A stretch of DNA of 38,612 nt, from the NCBI GenBank assembly GCA_903878115.1, contig CAIRGO010000226.1, forward strand, positions 1 through 38,612, in the 5' to 3' direction. Of this stretch, positions 1 through 7,890 are shown one piece after another. Each line of letters begins with the position of its first letter. Positions within the stretch are counted from its first letter, which is position 1. The stretch is from Akkermansiaceae bacterium. GTDB lineage: Bacteria; Verrucomicrobiota; Verrucomicrobiia; Verrucomicrobiales; Akkermansiaceae. Position numbers and translations under genes: made by a program. The notes beneath the pieces are model-generated. The model worked only from the letters and a program-made list of their open reading frames with translations. It did no database searches and was not told the DNA's origin.

Positions 1-619
1 CATCCAGCAGTGGGATGACTTCATGGCGCATGCGATTTCGCGCAGCAAAAGGTTCGTTGTTCGAGGCGTCTTCTCGCCACGAGAAATTGTTTTTTGTTAG
101 ATAATCGCGTAGCTCTGACCGACGCGTCATCAGCAAGGGTCGCGCGACTACCATCGATTTTCCTGCCATCGTCAGGGTTTGTTCTGGACGCATCATTTTG
201 AGTCCATGTGATCCTCGGCACAGATTCCACAGTGCGGTTTCCGCCTGATCATCGGCGTGATGAGCTAAGATGATGCGCGGGCAGCGTTGTTCTTTGGCGC
301 ATTGGGAAAAAAAGGCGTGACGTGCATTGCGGGCCGCAGTTTCTAACGAAATGTTAGATTCTTTAGCGAGCGCGGCAACATTGACGCGAGTCGATCGAAA
401 TGGCAGCGCCAGCGACGAGCAGAGTTTTTTGACAAACAGTTCATCGGCATCAGATTCTTTTTTACGCAGGCAGTGATTGACGTGACAGACGACGAGTTTT
501 TGATAGCCCGCCTGATGCAAAAGATGCAACAAGGCGATAGAATCCGCGCCACCGGAAACACCTACGAGGTATTTTTTCCTGTGGGGAATGAGGTTGCGGA
601 TGTGGGCAATTAGTGGCAT
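1..619 (-). CDS. tilS: tRNA(Ile)-lysidine synthase TilS, N-terminal part (3' end outside window)
   Basis: Ligates lysine to C34 of the CAU-anticodon tRNA(Ile) using ATP, converting it to an AUA-reading tRNA; cytoplasmic and normally essential. The frame is open from ATG at 619-617 to the window edge, about 206 codons. Visible motifs: the PP-loop SGGADS at residues 22-27 (N-type ATP pyrophosphatase), the Mg/ATP-binding stretch HHADDQAET near residue 125, the TRRSELRDYL segment, and a following WREDASN segment. These are typical of TilS in the usual order. The C-terminal tRNA-binding domains lie beyond the window. The gene diverges from the HIT gene, and an 18-bp palindrome overlaps its start codon. 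Start chosen because MPLIAHIRNLIP leads directly into the PP-loop at the usual distance. Family call is secure. Confidence 0.93.
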   Translation of the reverse strand, partial: MPLIAHIRNLIPHRKKYLVGVSGGADSIALLHLLHQAGYQKLVVCHVNHCLRKKESDADELFVKKLCSSLALPFRSTRVNVAALAKESNISLETAARNARHAFFSQCAKEQRCPRIILAHHADDQAETALWNLCRGSHGLKMMRPEQTLTMAGKSMVVARPLLMTRRSELRDYLTKNNFSWREDASNNEPFAARNRMRHEVIPLLD

Positions 620-635
620 GCTCGGCGCCGAGCAT
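618..635. promoter_or_regulatory. 18-bp perfect palindrome in the tilS/hit divergent gap
   Basis: ATGCTCGGCGCCGAGCAT is perfectly self-complementary. It begins inside the tilS start codon (minus strand) and occupies the first quarter of the 66-bp divergent gap. It could be an operator for a dimeric regulator, or form a 5' hairpin in the tilS mRNA. The symmetry is directly visible; any function is inference. Confidence 0.4.
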
Positions 636-685
636 ATCTGCATTGCTTTTCCGCGACAACTATCATTTGCTTCGAGAACTCACCG

Positions 686-1111
686 ATGACTGATTTTATT
701 TTACATGAACGATTGGCGCGCGGCAGTGCGGATTTAGGGCGGCATGGTATTTGTCGTGTGATGTTGAAAAACCAGGCGCATTTTCCATGGATTTTGTTAG
801 TGCCTGAAGTCGCTGCCGAGGTCAAAGATCTGCACCAACTATCAGAGGAAGATTATCTCATCGTCTGCGCGAGTATTCGCTATTTTTCACAGTGGATGGA
901 GGATCATTTGCCGATAGAAAAAATCAACGTAGCGGCGATTGGCAACCAAGTTCCGCAATTGCATATTCACATTGTAGGGCGTCGGCATGACGACATCGCC
1001 TGGCCCGGCGTGGTATGGTCGTGCAATGAAAAACAATCCTACGCCGATGACGAATGGATTCTCCTGCAGGAAAAATTGCGTGCCGCGATCAATGGGAATA
1101 CATCATGCTGA
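686..1111 (+). CDS. HIT family protein (histidine triad-like nucleotide hydrolase)
   Basis: A 141-residue protein of normal HIT length. HIT proteins hydrolyse or transfer nucleotidyl groups (Ap4A, AMP-lysine, AMP-X). The active-site segment near residues 91-97 reads QLHIHIV, so the first histidine of the canonical H-x-H-x-H triad is glutamine while H93 and H95 are kept. The surrounding NQVPQLH and the downstream WPGVVW segment match a bacterial HIT subgroup that I believe commonly carries this Q. The N-terminal half (LKNQAHFPWILLVPE) is the usual strand carrying substrate contacts. The stop overlaps the start of the pseudouridine synthase (shared ATGCTGA), so the two are probably cotranslated. 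Exact substrate unknown. Confidence 0.85.
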   Translation: MTDFILHERLARGSADLGRHGICRVMLKNQAHFPWILLVPEVAAEVKDLHQLSEEDYLIVCASIRYFSQWMEDHLPIEKINVAAIGNQVPQLHIHIVGRRHDDIAWPGVVWSCNEKQSYADDEWILLQEKLRAAINGNTSC

Positions 1112-1671
1112 TCGCCTTTCACAAACCCTATGATGTGCTCTCGCAGTTTACGCGTGAGCTGCCTGAGCATAAAACGCTTGCTGATTTTGGCTTGCCAAAA
1201 AATGTCTATGCCATCGGGCGATTGGATCGCGATTCCGAAGGGCTGTTGTTATTGAGCGATGAAAAACCGTTAGTTGATCGGCTATTGCATCCTCGGCATG
1301 AGCATCCACGCACCTATCAAGTGCAATGCGAGGGCCTAGCTAACGAAAAACAATTGCAGACATTGCAAAATGGCAGCTTGGTGATTCAAGGGCATAGAGT
1401 GGCGAAGACCACTGCCATCATTCTCACAGAAGAGCCCGCTTTGCCGCCAAGAAATCCGCCGATTCGTTATCGGGCTACAATTCCTACTTGTTGGTTGCAA
1501 CTCACTCTCACCGAGGGAAAAAATCGTCAGGTGCGACGCATGACTGCTGCGGTCGGTTTGCCGACTTTGCGCTTGGTGCGGGTGGCGATTGGTGATTTGG
1601 TGCTCGCCGATCTTGCTTCCGGAACGTGGCGCGAGTTATCGTTGGCAGATAGGATATTGCTCGGGGTTTGA
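1105..1671 (+). CDS. RsuA/RluE-family pseudouridine synthase
   Basis: Isomerises uridine to pseudouridine in RNA; the RluE branch modifies 23S rRNA. The protein is 188 residues and starts directly with the catalytic domain, with no N-terminal S4 domain, as in RluE. The catalytic motif GRLDRDSEG contains the presumed nucleophile D41, and the late EGKNRQVRRM motif is the second family signature. ATG at 1105 is preferred over an in-frame ATG at 1054 because the protein then begins MLIAFHKPYDVL, the normal family start, and gives a translational overlap of 7 bases with the HIT gene. The assignment to RluE rather than another short family member is by length and motifs only. Confidence 0.88.
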   Translation: MLIAFHKPYDVLSQFTRELPEHKTLADFGLPKNVYAIGRLDRDSEGLLLLSDEKPLVDRLLHPRHEHPRTYQVQCEGLANEKQLQTLQNGSLVIQGHRVAKTTAIILTEEPALPPRNPPIRYRATIPTCWLQLTLTEGKNRQVRRMTAAVGLPTLRLVRVAIGDLVLADLASGTWRELSLADRILLGV

Positions 1672-1725
1672 AATTTTGCTCAATTTGGCTTGGCTTTCCT
1701 CGAAAGATCGCTTTGATGGAGCCCG

Positions 1726-2166
1726 ATGTTTAAGACCAGTCAACTCAGTGCAGAACAGCAAGCGATCATTCAACAATGGGCGGAGGAAGGTGCCACCATG
1801 TCTGACATTCAACGGAAAATGAACGAGACCTGGGAAATCCGGGTGACTTACATGGACACTAGATTTTTGATTCTTGATTTGGGAATCACGTTGAAACAAG
1901 AAGTCAAAGAAGAGCCCAAAAAAGAAGAGGAACCAGCGCTAGTGCCTAACGAAGCAGTGGAAGGCGAAGTCCACACCACGCTCGATGCCATCACCATTCC
2001 CGGCATGCTGTTTAGTGGCAAAGTCACATTCAGCGATGGCGCTGGCGGCATGTGGTATGTCGATGACACTGGCCGTCTCGGCTTTGATCCTGATGTTGTT
2101 GGCTATCGTCCTACACCTGAAGATATCGCTACTTTCCAACTACAGTTGAAACAATTGGTTCGCTAA
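1726..2166 (+). CDS. Conserved-looking hypothetical with N-terminal HTH-like segment
   Basis: A 146-residue protein not assigned to a named family. Residues 1-55 (SAEQQAIIQQWAEEGATMSD and following) look like a short helix-turn-helix-style segment, rich in helix formers and with a 'GATMSDIQ' turn. Residues about 60-75 form a highly charged linker (KQEVKEEPKKEEE). Residues about 85-146 look like a compact beta-rich domain (GMLFSGKVTFSDGAGGMWYV). GGAG about 7 bases before the ATG is a plausible ribosome binding site, unusual here because most genes in the window lack one. It lies 54 bp after the pseudouridine synthase and may share its transcript. I vaguely recognise the N-terminal pattern from other PVC-group proteins, but can give no function. 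Confidence 0.7.
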   Translation: MFKTSQLSAEQQAIIQQWAEEGATMSDIQRKMNETWEIRVTYMDTRFLILDLGITLKQEVKEEPKKEEEPALVPNEAVEGEVHTTLDAITIPGMLFSGKVTFSDGAGGMWYVDDTGRLGFDPDVVGYRPTPEDIATFQLQLKQLVR

Positions 2167-2185
2167 AAACTATTGCCAAAAAAAT

Positions 2186-2213
2186 TTGACAAAGCGGCAC
2201 GGAGAGCCACGTT
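2186..2213 (+). promoter_or_regulatory. Promoter-like element, copy A (TTGACA-N16-CACGTT)
   Basis: TTGACA at 2186-2191 preceded by an A-tract, a 16-base spacer, then CACGTT at 2208-2213. The same arrangement recurs at 12291-12318 (copy B) and more diverged at 9535-9562 (copy C), with shared CGGC and AGAGC inside the spacer. The -35 match is perfect; the proposed -10 is only partly consensus. It lies 68 bp upstream of the YceI start. Conservation of the spacer suggests more than a bare sigma-70 promoter. Confidence 0.5.
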
Positions 2214-2255
2214 GTCTTGGAGAGTAATTTTCTAGCAATCAATACTTTTACTACA

Positions 2256-2321
2256 ATCCTCAATTCTTGCCCTACAGACCAGTGAAAACAACCATCCTCG
2301 CTCTCCTCGTGATTAGCCTCG
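2256..2321 (+). repeat. 5' leader/signal-peptide repeat, copy A
   Basis: This 66-bp stretch matches 12361-12426 with about 9 differences and its first 40 bp match 7805-7844. It spans the last 26 bases of the 5' leader (ATCCTCAAT...CACAGA-like) and the first codons of the exported protein (MKTTILALL). Similarity across non-coding and coding parts alike points to duplication of a whole expression cassette rather than convergence of signal peptides. Confidence 0.6.
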
Positions 2322-2896
2322 TCTCCTGCGACAATAAGGCCGACAAGACCGCCGACGCCAACGTAAAGGAAGTCATCGTCAAGACCGCCGATACCGCCAC
2401 TGGCAAGAAATACGTCTTCGCCCCCGAGTCGAAGATTGGCTTCACAGGCTCCAAAGTTACCGGTTCGCGCGAAGGCGGCTTCAAGTCCTTCACCGGCCAC
2501 TTCACCATCAAGGACGGTGCTCCCGTCGGCAACGACCACAAGGTTGTCATCGATATGAGCTCAACCTTCTCCGATGATGAAAGGCTGACCGCCCACCTCA
2601 AGTCACAGGACTTCTTCGACGTGAAGCAATTCGCCCAGACCACCTTCGACGTGACTGAACACAAGAAGGACTCCGACACCACCTACACCATCTCCGGCAA
2701 CTTCAAGCTGCACGGGGTGGAGAAATACATTAGCTTCCCCGCCACCGTCAGCCAGGACGGCGAGACCGTGAAAATCGCGGCGACCTTCGATATCAAGCGG
2801 AAGGACTTTGGCATCGTTTACCCTGGCATGGCAAATGACCTCATCCGCGATGAAGTCGTCATCCGCCTCGACCTCGTGGCAAAGCCGGAAGCCTAA
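2282..2896 (+). CDS. YceI-like periplasmic lipoprotein
   Basis: YceI-family proteins are extended lipocalin-like beta barrels that bind isoprenoid-type lipids in the periplasm. Here a lipoprotein signal ([16 protein letters not shown]) places the lipidated cysteine near residue 16, followed by a flexible KADKTADANVK stretch. From about residue 37 the domain shows YceI hallmarks: SKIGFTGSKVTGSREGGFKS, VVIDMSSTFSDDERLTAHLK, SQDFFDVKQFAQTTFDV, and a terminal strand ending DEVVIRLDLVA. GTG at 2282 is chosen over TTG at 2267 because it aligns exactly with the ATG of the paralogous leader at 12387. It lies upstream of the MacAB-type operon and could deliver or capture a hydrophobic substrate for it (inference). 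Confidence 0.85.
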   Translation: MKTTILALLVISLVSCDNKADKTADANVKEVIVKTADTATGKKYVFAPESKIGFTGSKVTGSREGGFKSFTGHFTIKDGAPVGNDHKVVIDMSSTFSDDERLTAHLKSQDFFDVKQFAQTTFDVTEHKKDSDTTYTISGNFKLHGVEKYISFPATVSQDGETVKIAATFDIKRKDFGIVYPGMANDLIRDEVVIRLDLVAKPEA

Positions 2897-2959
2897 TTCC
2901 ATTTCAAAATGATCTGGTTGGCTAACAATTTTCATGACAGGCATCGGTTTCAGAAACGA

Positions 2960-4453
2960 ATGAAAATTGACTGCAAAACACTGTGTTGCGGGATACTCCG
3001 ACCACCACATGCAGACTTTAAGAGGTTTTTCAGGTCCGACAGGCTGCCAGCATTCCTGAGATTTTTCCTATTTTCCAGCTTCGCCTTCCTTGGCTTGAGC
3101 GGCTGTGCGGTTGATTCCATCGGCAAAAGGCGACCCGTTTCCGTCCCCGCGGATTGGAAAAACGCCCATGGTTTCCCGGTGGCCGACCCCAAACGTGACC
3201 TCACTCGCTGGTGGAGTCGCTTCAACGACCCCATCTTGACACGCATTATTTCCATCGCTCTCGCGAATAATCCAGACCTCGCCTCGGCTTCCTCCAAGGT
3301 GCGGGAATCCCGAGCCCGCCGGACGGCAGTGGCAGCCTCCCTTTTCCCCACACTCAACGGAGGTGCAGTCGCAGGATCGAGCACCACAAGACGGGATGGC
3401 TTTGGCAGCGACGGCAGTAGCAACTTCTCCGCCAACCTCATCGCCTCATGGGAAGTCGATCTCTATGGGAAAAACCGCAGCCTGGTGGATGCGGCGTCCG
3501 CGCAAGTCGGCGCCAGCGAGGAAAACCTGCACTCCGTCCAAGCCTCACTCGCTTCGGAAGTCGCCGTCGCATACACCAGCCTAAGGGTGAATGAAGCCGC
3601 CCTCAAAGTCCTCCGCAGCAACATCACCACCCGCGAGGAAACCAACCGGCTCGCCAGTTGGCGCACTCAGGCGGGCGAAGCGGATTCGCTGGACTCCAGC
3701 CAAGCGCTGAGCAGTCTGGAGCAAGCCCGCGCTGCAGTCCCGGCGCTCGAACAATCCATTTCGCAGGCACGCAACCTCCTCGCATTGCTGGCAGGAAAAA
3801 CCCCCGGCAGCCTCGACGATACGTTGAAATCTGGCAAACAGGCAATTCCGGACCCAGCAGGCAGTCTCGCCGTCGGCATCCCCGCCGACACCCTCCGCCA
3901 ACGCCCGGACGTGCGTCTTGCCGGCTATCAGCTCCTCGCGGCGGCCGCCAACAACAAGGCTGCGAGCGCTGAACGATTTCCCAGTCTTGATCTAACCGGT
4001 TCGCTCGGTGCCAATGCATTGAGCTCTGGAAAAATTTTCAACCCGGAGTCAACCACCGCCGGAATCATCGCCGGCCTCGCCGGGCCGATCTTCAACGCCG
4101 GACGCATCCGCGCGAACATCGACGCGAGCAACGAAGTCGAGGAACAAGCGTTCCAGACTTACCGAGCTGCCGTCCTAACAGCCTTGTCCGAAGTTGAGGA
4201 TGCGCTCATCGCCTGCCGCCGCACAACCGAGCGGCTGGAGACGCTGGAAAAAGCCACCGCCGCCGCCCGCGAGGCATCCACGCTTGCCCAGCAACGCTAC
4301 GAGTCCGGCGTCACCGACATTCTTACCGTCCTCGATGCTCAACGCTCGCTCCTCAATCTCGAAGCCAGCTTGTTCAACGCCCGCGCCGACCGGACGAACT
4401 CATACATCCAGCTCTACAAAGCACTCGGCGGCGGTTGGTCGCCCGGCTCTTGA
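2960..4453 (+). CDS. NodT/OprM-type outer-membrane efflux lipoprotein (TolC family)
   Basis: Outer-membrane channel of a tripartite efflux pump. A hydrophobic segment ending in the lipobox LSGC indicates a lipoprotein. Mature features: WWSRFNDPILTRIISIALANNPDL, the family's first helix; the NFSANLIASWEVDLYGKNRSLVDAA segment, the NodT signature; LRQRPDVRLAGYQLLAAAANN starting the second repeat; and a C-terminal QRYESGVTDILTVLDAQRSLL repeat. Length (about 497 residues) is normal. An in-frame ATG at 2909 would add 17 residues; either start leaves a long n-region. The next gene is the MacA-type adaptor, 22 bp downstream. C-ending codons are strongly preferred. Confidence 0.9.
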   Translation: MKIDCKTLCCGILRPPHADFKRFFRSDRLPAFLRFFLFSSFAFLGLSGCAVDSIGKRRPVSVPADWKNAHGFPVADPKRDLTRWWSRFNDPILTRIISIALANNPDLASASSKVRESRARRTAVAASLFPTLNGGAVAGSSTTRRDGFGSDGSSNFSANLIASWEVDLYGKNRSLVDAASAQVGASEENLHSVQASLASEVAVAYTSLRVNEAALKVLRSNITTREETNRLASWRTQAGEADSLDSSQALSSLEQARAAVPALEQSISQARNLLALLAGKTPGSLDDTLKSGKQAIPDPAGSLAVGIPADTLRQRPDVRLAGYQLLAAAANNKAASAERFPSLDLTGSLGANALSSGKIFNPESTTAGIIAGLAGPIFNAGRIRANIDASNEVEEQAFQTYRAAVLTALSEVEDALIACRRTTERLETLEKATAAAREASTLAQQRYESGVTDILTVLDAQRSLLNLEASLFNARADRTNSYIQLYKALGGGWSPGS

Positions 4454-4475
4454 ATCCATTTCCCCACATTATAGA

Positions 4476-5810
4476 ATGACATCCAACGATTCATCAGAAG
4501 ATCTCGCCACCATCATACGCAGCGGAGCCTCGCGCCCGGTGAGAAAATGGATATTCATCGGGATTATCGTGTCCCTGATCGGCGCTGGTATTTGGTATTA
4601 CTTTCAGGCGGGCAACCGGAATGGTGAAACAAAAGCGGACTATCAGACGGAGAACTCGAAGATCGGCCGCATCGCTCTCATCGTCACCGCTGCTGGGAGT
4701 TTAACGCCAACCAATCAGGTAGTCATCGGTTCAGAACTTTCTGGCACGGTCAATGAGGTATATGTGGACACCAACGACATGGTGAAGAAAAACCAACCGC
4801 TCGCCAAACTCGATACCACCAAACTCACCCAGCAAACCGAACGCCTCCGCGCCGCCCTTTTGATCGCCAAAGCCAGAGTGAATCAAGTTCAAGCTACTCT
4901 AACAGAAAATAAGGCGGCGCTCGCACGGCAGGAGGAACTCCTCAGCATCAGCAACGGAAAAACTCCCTCGCGTGCCGTGATGGACACTTCTCGTGCCGCC
5001 GTCGCGCGGGCGGAGGCGGATACGGAGAGCGCCAGAGCCGCCGTGGCTGGGGCCGAGGCGGATATCAAATCCTTGGACCGCGACATGCAACTGGCCACGA
5101 TTATCGCGCCTGTCGACGGTATCGTCTTATCTCGCACTGTTGAAGTCGGCCAGACCGTTGCCGCCTCCTTCACAGCGCCTACGCTTTTCACCATCGCCGA
5201 GGATTTGAAAAAGATGGAACTGCTCGTCAACGTCTCCGAGGCCGACATTGGTCGCATCGAAGTCGGACAGACCGCGACATTCAGCGTCGATGCCTGGCCC
5301 TTACGCAGCTACACCGCGAAGGTCAAGAAGGTGGCGTTCGGAGCGGTTGGAACGGGCGCCACTGCGAAGGAAGGCGCTGCCGCCTCCAATAACGCTGTGA
5401 CTTACAGCACCGAGCTTGAGGTAAGCAATGAGGATCTCTCCCTCCGGCCCGGCATGACCGCGACTGTGGACATCGCCATCGTGGACAAACCAGACATCCT
5501 GGTCGTGCCCAACGCAGCCCTGCGTTTCGATCCCGCGATCGCCGCCGCCATTGGCAAGCCGGACGCAACCAAACGCACCCTCGTCCAGAGCCTTTCCATG
5601 GGCGGTGGCAGGCGCTGGGGTGGAGCACCGCCACATAAGGCGGGCTCATCGGATTCTACCCCAAAGGTCTGGGTTCTCAAGAATGGCGAACCTTCGGAAA
5701 TCCCAGTCACTCCCGGCATCACCGACGGCCGCATCACCGAAATCACCAGTGGTGCGCTGACGGCGGACATGCCCCTCATCATCAGCATCAAGCCGCCGAA
5801 AACCGAATGA
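4476..5810 (+). CDS. MacA-type periplasmic adaptor (HlyD/RND membrane fusion protein)
   Basis: Links the inner-membrane MacB transporter to the outer-membrane channel. A cytoplasmic N-terminus is followed by one transmembrane segment near residues 24-45 (KWIFIGIIVSLIGAGIWYYF), a lipoyl-like half-motif (GELSGTV-like SGTVNEVYVDTNDMVKKNQP), a long alpha-hairpin rich in Ala/Glu/Arg (about residues 105-205), the second lipoyl half (IIAPVDGIVLSRTVEVGQTV) and beta-barrel and membrane-proximal domains (RPGMTATVDIAI). ATG at 4476 is chosen because upstream in-frame sequence overlaps the NodT gene and is not protein-like. The stop overlaps the start of the ATPase gene (ATGA). A short GGGRRWGGAPP stretch near the C-terminus is unusual and probably a loop. 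Confidence 0.9.
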   Translation: MTSNDSSEDLATIIRSGASRPVRKWIFIGIIVSLIGAGIWYYFQAGNRNGETKADYQTENSKIGRIALIVTAAGSLTPTNQVVIGSELSGTVNEVYVDTNDMVKKNQPLAKLDTTKLTQQTERLRAALLIAKARVNQVQATLTENKAALARQEELLSISNGKTPSRAVMDTSRAAVARAEADTESARAAVAGAEADIKSLDRDMQLATIIAPVDGIVLSRTVEVGQTVAASFTAPTLFTIAEDLKKMELLVNVSEADIGRIEVGQTATFSVDAWPLRSYTAKVKKVAFGAVGTGATAKEGAAASNNAVTYSTELEVSNEDLSLRPGMTATVDIAIVDKPDILVVPNAALRFDPAIAAAIGKPDATKRTLVQSLSMGGGRRWGGAPPHKAGSSDSTPKVWVLKNGEPSEIPVTPGITDGRITEITSGALTADMPLIISIKPPKTE

Positions 5811-6520
5811 GTGCTGAAAAGCTCATTCAACTGCGCGGTATCACCAAGCAATACGGCACGGGCGATGCTGCATTTCTCGCGCTATGCGGTGTGGATCTCG
5901 ACATCCATCGCGGTGAGTTCGTCGCCATCATGGGTCCCAGCGGCTCGGGGAAATCGACACTCATGAACCTGCTGGGCTGCCTCGACACCCCCACGTCCGG
6001 CTCTTACCAATTCAAGGGTATTGCCGTGGAAGAACTCAACAAGGACCAGCGCTCGCTGCTCCGACGTCACGCGCTGGGATTCATCTTTCAGGGCTTCAAC
6101 CTGCTCGCCCGTACCTCGGCCTTGGAAAACGTGGAACTCCCGCTGCTCTATCGCGGCTACTCCAGGAAACAGCGCCATGAGATGGCCCGCGAGGCGCTGG
6201 CACAGGTCAGCCTGTCCGACAAGGAACGCAACACCCCGGCCGAGCTTTCCGGCGGTCAACAGCAGCGCGTCGCCATCGCCCGCGCTATCGTCACCAAGCC
6301 GGACACCCTTTTCGCCGACGAACCCACCGGCAACCTCGATTCGAAAACCACCGTCGAGATCATGGAACTCCTCCGCACGCTCAACGCGGACCACGGCATT
6401 TCCATCATCATGGTGACCCACGAGGACGAGGTCGCAGCCTGCGCACGACGCATCATCAATGTCAGGGATGGGGTGATCTCATCCGATACGGTCAATGAAC
6501 ACACCAAGGAGACGCCATGA
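5807..6520 (+). CDS. MacB-type ABC transporter ATP-binding subunit
   Basis: A 237-residue stand-alone nucleotide-binding protein of the MacB/LolD/FtsE group. Walker A GPSGSGKS is at residues 43-50, the Q-loop in FIFQGFN, the signature LSGGQQQRVAIARA near 147-160, Walker B with LFADEPTGNLD (D171, E172), and the switch histidine in MVTHED. The GxxNLLARTSALENVELPL segment is diagnostic of the MacB/LolD subgroup. ATP binding and hydrolysis would drive the permease encoded immediately downstream, which overlaps it by ATGA. In E. coli MacB these two domains are fused; here they are separate, as in many other phyla. Confidence 0.93.
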   Translation: MSAEKLIQLRGITKQYGTGDAAFLALCGVDLDIHRGEFVAIMGPSGSGKSTLMNLLGCLDTPTSGSYQFKGIAVEELNKDQRSLLRRHALGFIFQGFNLLARTSALENVELPLLYRGYSRKQRHEMAREALAQVSLSDKERNTPAELSGGQQQRVAIARAIVTKPDTLFADEPTGNLDSKTTVEIMELLRTLNADHGISIIMVTHEDEVAACARRIINVRDGVISSDTVNEHTKETP

Positions 6521-7734
6521 ACGCCATGTTTTTCAACGCGCTACTCATCGCCATCCGGGAAATCCGGCGGAACCTGACGCGCTCGTTCCTTACCGTGATC
6601 GGGATCGTGATCGGTGTTGCCGCCGTGATCACGATGGTCACCCTCGGCCGCGGAGCCACCGAGAGCGTGAAGCAGCAGATTTCAAAGATGGGCAACAACC
6701 TGCTCGTCCTACGTCCCGGCCAGGGCTGGGGTAGCAGCGGAGCTCCGCAATTTAGCATGCAGGATGTGGATGCGATCCGCGACCAGATTCCCGGCATCGC
6801 GTCGGTGGCCCCCTTTGTTTCCAGCAACTCTTCCATAGTCTACCAGGATCGGAACCGCACGTTTGACGTCCAGGGCACCACGCCCAATTACTTCGCCATC
6901 GCGAACTGGAAGGTCGGAACCGGTCGGTTTTTCACGGAGGCCGAGGTGACCGAATCCGCACCGGTCTGCGTCATCGGGGAAACCATCCGCAAGGAACTCT
7001 TTGGCGCGGGTGTCGATCCTGTCGGCAGCAAGATCAGGGTGAAAAGCCTGACGCTCGAGGTTGTTGGCGTCACCGGTGCGAAGGGCCAGGGCGGCTTCAG
7101 CGACGATCTCGATGACAACGTGATCACTCCCTACACCACCGTCATCCACCGTCTCTCGGGCCGTCAGGGCGGAAGGAATTTCAATCAAGTGATGATCTCG
7201 GGCGAGCAAGGCTATCCAACCGCCAACATCGTGGCGGACGTCGCCTCGCTGATGCGTGAGCGCCGTAAGATCACCGCTAACCAGGAGGACAACTTCAATG
7301 TCTTCGATTCGCAGCAGCTCGCCGAGGTGATCAGTTCCAGCACCAAGGTGATGACCTCGCTGCTCGGCTGGGTGGCGGCGGTCAGTCTGCTTGTCGGCGG
7401 CATCGGCATCATGAACATCATGCTCGTCTCCGTCACCGAACGCACTCGTGAGATCGGCATCCGCCTCGCCATCGGCGCCCGGGCGCGGGAGGTGCTGCTC
7501 CAGTTCCTGGTCGAGGCGGTTACGCTTTCCTGCATCGGTGGCGTGACCGGAATCGCTCTCGCCTACGGCCTTTGTTCGCTTGGAGCCGAAAAGGTCGGCG
7601 CGCCATTCCTTTTCGACCCAAAGATCAATATCATCGCCTTCATTTTCTCCGCCGGCATCGGTATACTCTTCGGCTTCATGCCGGCCCGCCGCGCCGCCGG
7701 ACTCAATCCGATCGATGCGCTGAGGCACGAGTGA
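6517..7734 (+). CDS. MacB-type ABC transporter permease (FtsX/MacB_PCD)
   Basis: Inner-membrane mechanotransmission permease of the efflux system, 405 residues. An N-terminal membrane helix (about 24-45, SFLTVIGIVIGVAAVITMVT) is followed by the periplasmic MacB core domain (about 55-275: QQISKMGNNLLVLRPGQ, FDVQGTTPNYFAI, VCVIGETIRKELFG), then the FtsX domain with three helices. The VTERTREIGIRLAIGAR loop before the third helix is the family signature, and the protein ends with PARRAAGLNPIDALRHE, also typical. It overlaps the ATPase gene by four bases. With the NodT channel and MacA adaptor it makes a complete export machine; substrates of this subgroup range from macrolides to peptides and lipoproteins. 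Confidence 0.93.
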   Translation: MNAMFFNALLIAIREIRRNLTRSFLTVIGIVIGVAAVITMVTLGRGATESVKQQISKMGNNLLVLRPGQGWGSSGAPQFSMQDVDAIRDQIPGIASVAPFVSSNSSIVYQDRNRTFDVQGTTPNYFAIANWKVGTGRFFTEAEVTESAPVCVIGETIRKELFGAGVDPVGSKIRVKSLTLEVVGVTGAKGQGGFSDDLDDNVITPYTTVIHRLSGRQGGRNFNQVMISGEQGYPTANIVADVASLMRERRKITANQEDNFNVFDSQQLAEVISSSTKVMTSLLGWVAAVSLLVGGIGIMNIMLVSVTERTREIGIRLAIGARAREVLLQFLVEAVTLSCIGGVTGIALAYGLCSLGAEKVGAPFLFDPKINIIAFIFSAGIGILFGFMPARRAAGLNPIDALRHE

Positions 7735-7804
7735 TCCGTTCCGGCCACCGGCTCTTTCAATGGCCCGCATTCGGAAAGGAATCTCATAACATTTGCCTCC
7801 TTCA

Positions 7805-7844
7805 ATCCTCAATCCTTGCCCCACAGATTAATGAAAACAACGCC
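7805..7844 (+). repeat. 5' leader repeat, copy with aborted start
   Basis: About 40 bp similar to the leader repeats at 2256 and 12361 (roughly 86% over the first 36 bases), including CCACAGA followed three bases later by ATGAAAACAAC. In this copy the MKTT reading frame ends after 15 codons instead of continuing into an exported protein. Confidence 0.5.
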
Positions 7845-7878
7845 AATAAAATTCCTAGCATTAACCATGCAATCTTAA
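7831..7878 (+). other. Short open frame (15 codons), leader-peptide-like or signal-peptide relic
   Basis: ATG at 7831 opens MKTTPIKFLALTMQS and stops at TAA 7876-7878, 12 bases before the TAT-protein start. It sits exactly where the MKTTILALL signal peptide lies in the paralogous leader copies. It may be a relic of a signal peptide left after replacement of the gene behind the cassette, or a translated upstream frame coupled to the next gene. Too short to call a protein with confidence. Confidence 0.3.
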
Positions 7879-7890
7879 TACCTTAGCTGC

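Noticed and set aside
6709-7824. 371-residue frame antisense to the MacB permease
   Set aside because: It lies wholly opposite a well-supported permease gene and reads as low-complexity charged sequence with no motif.
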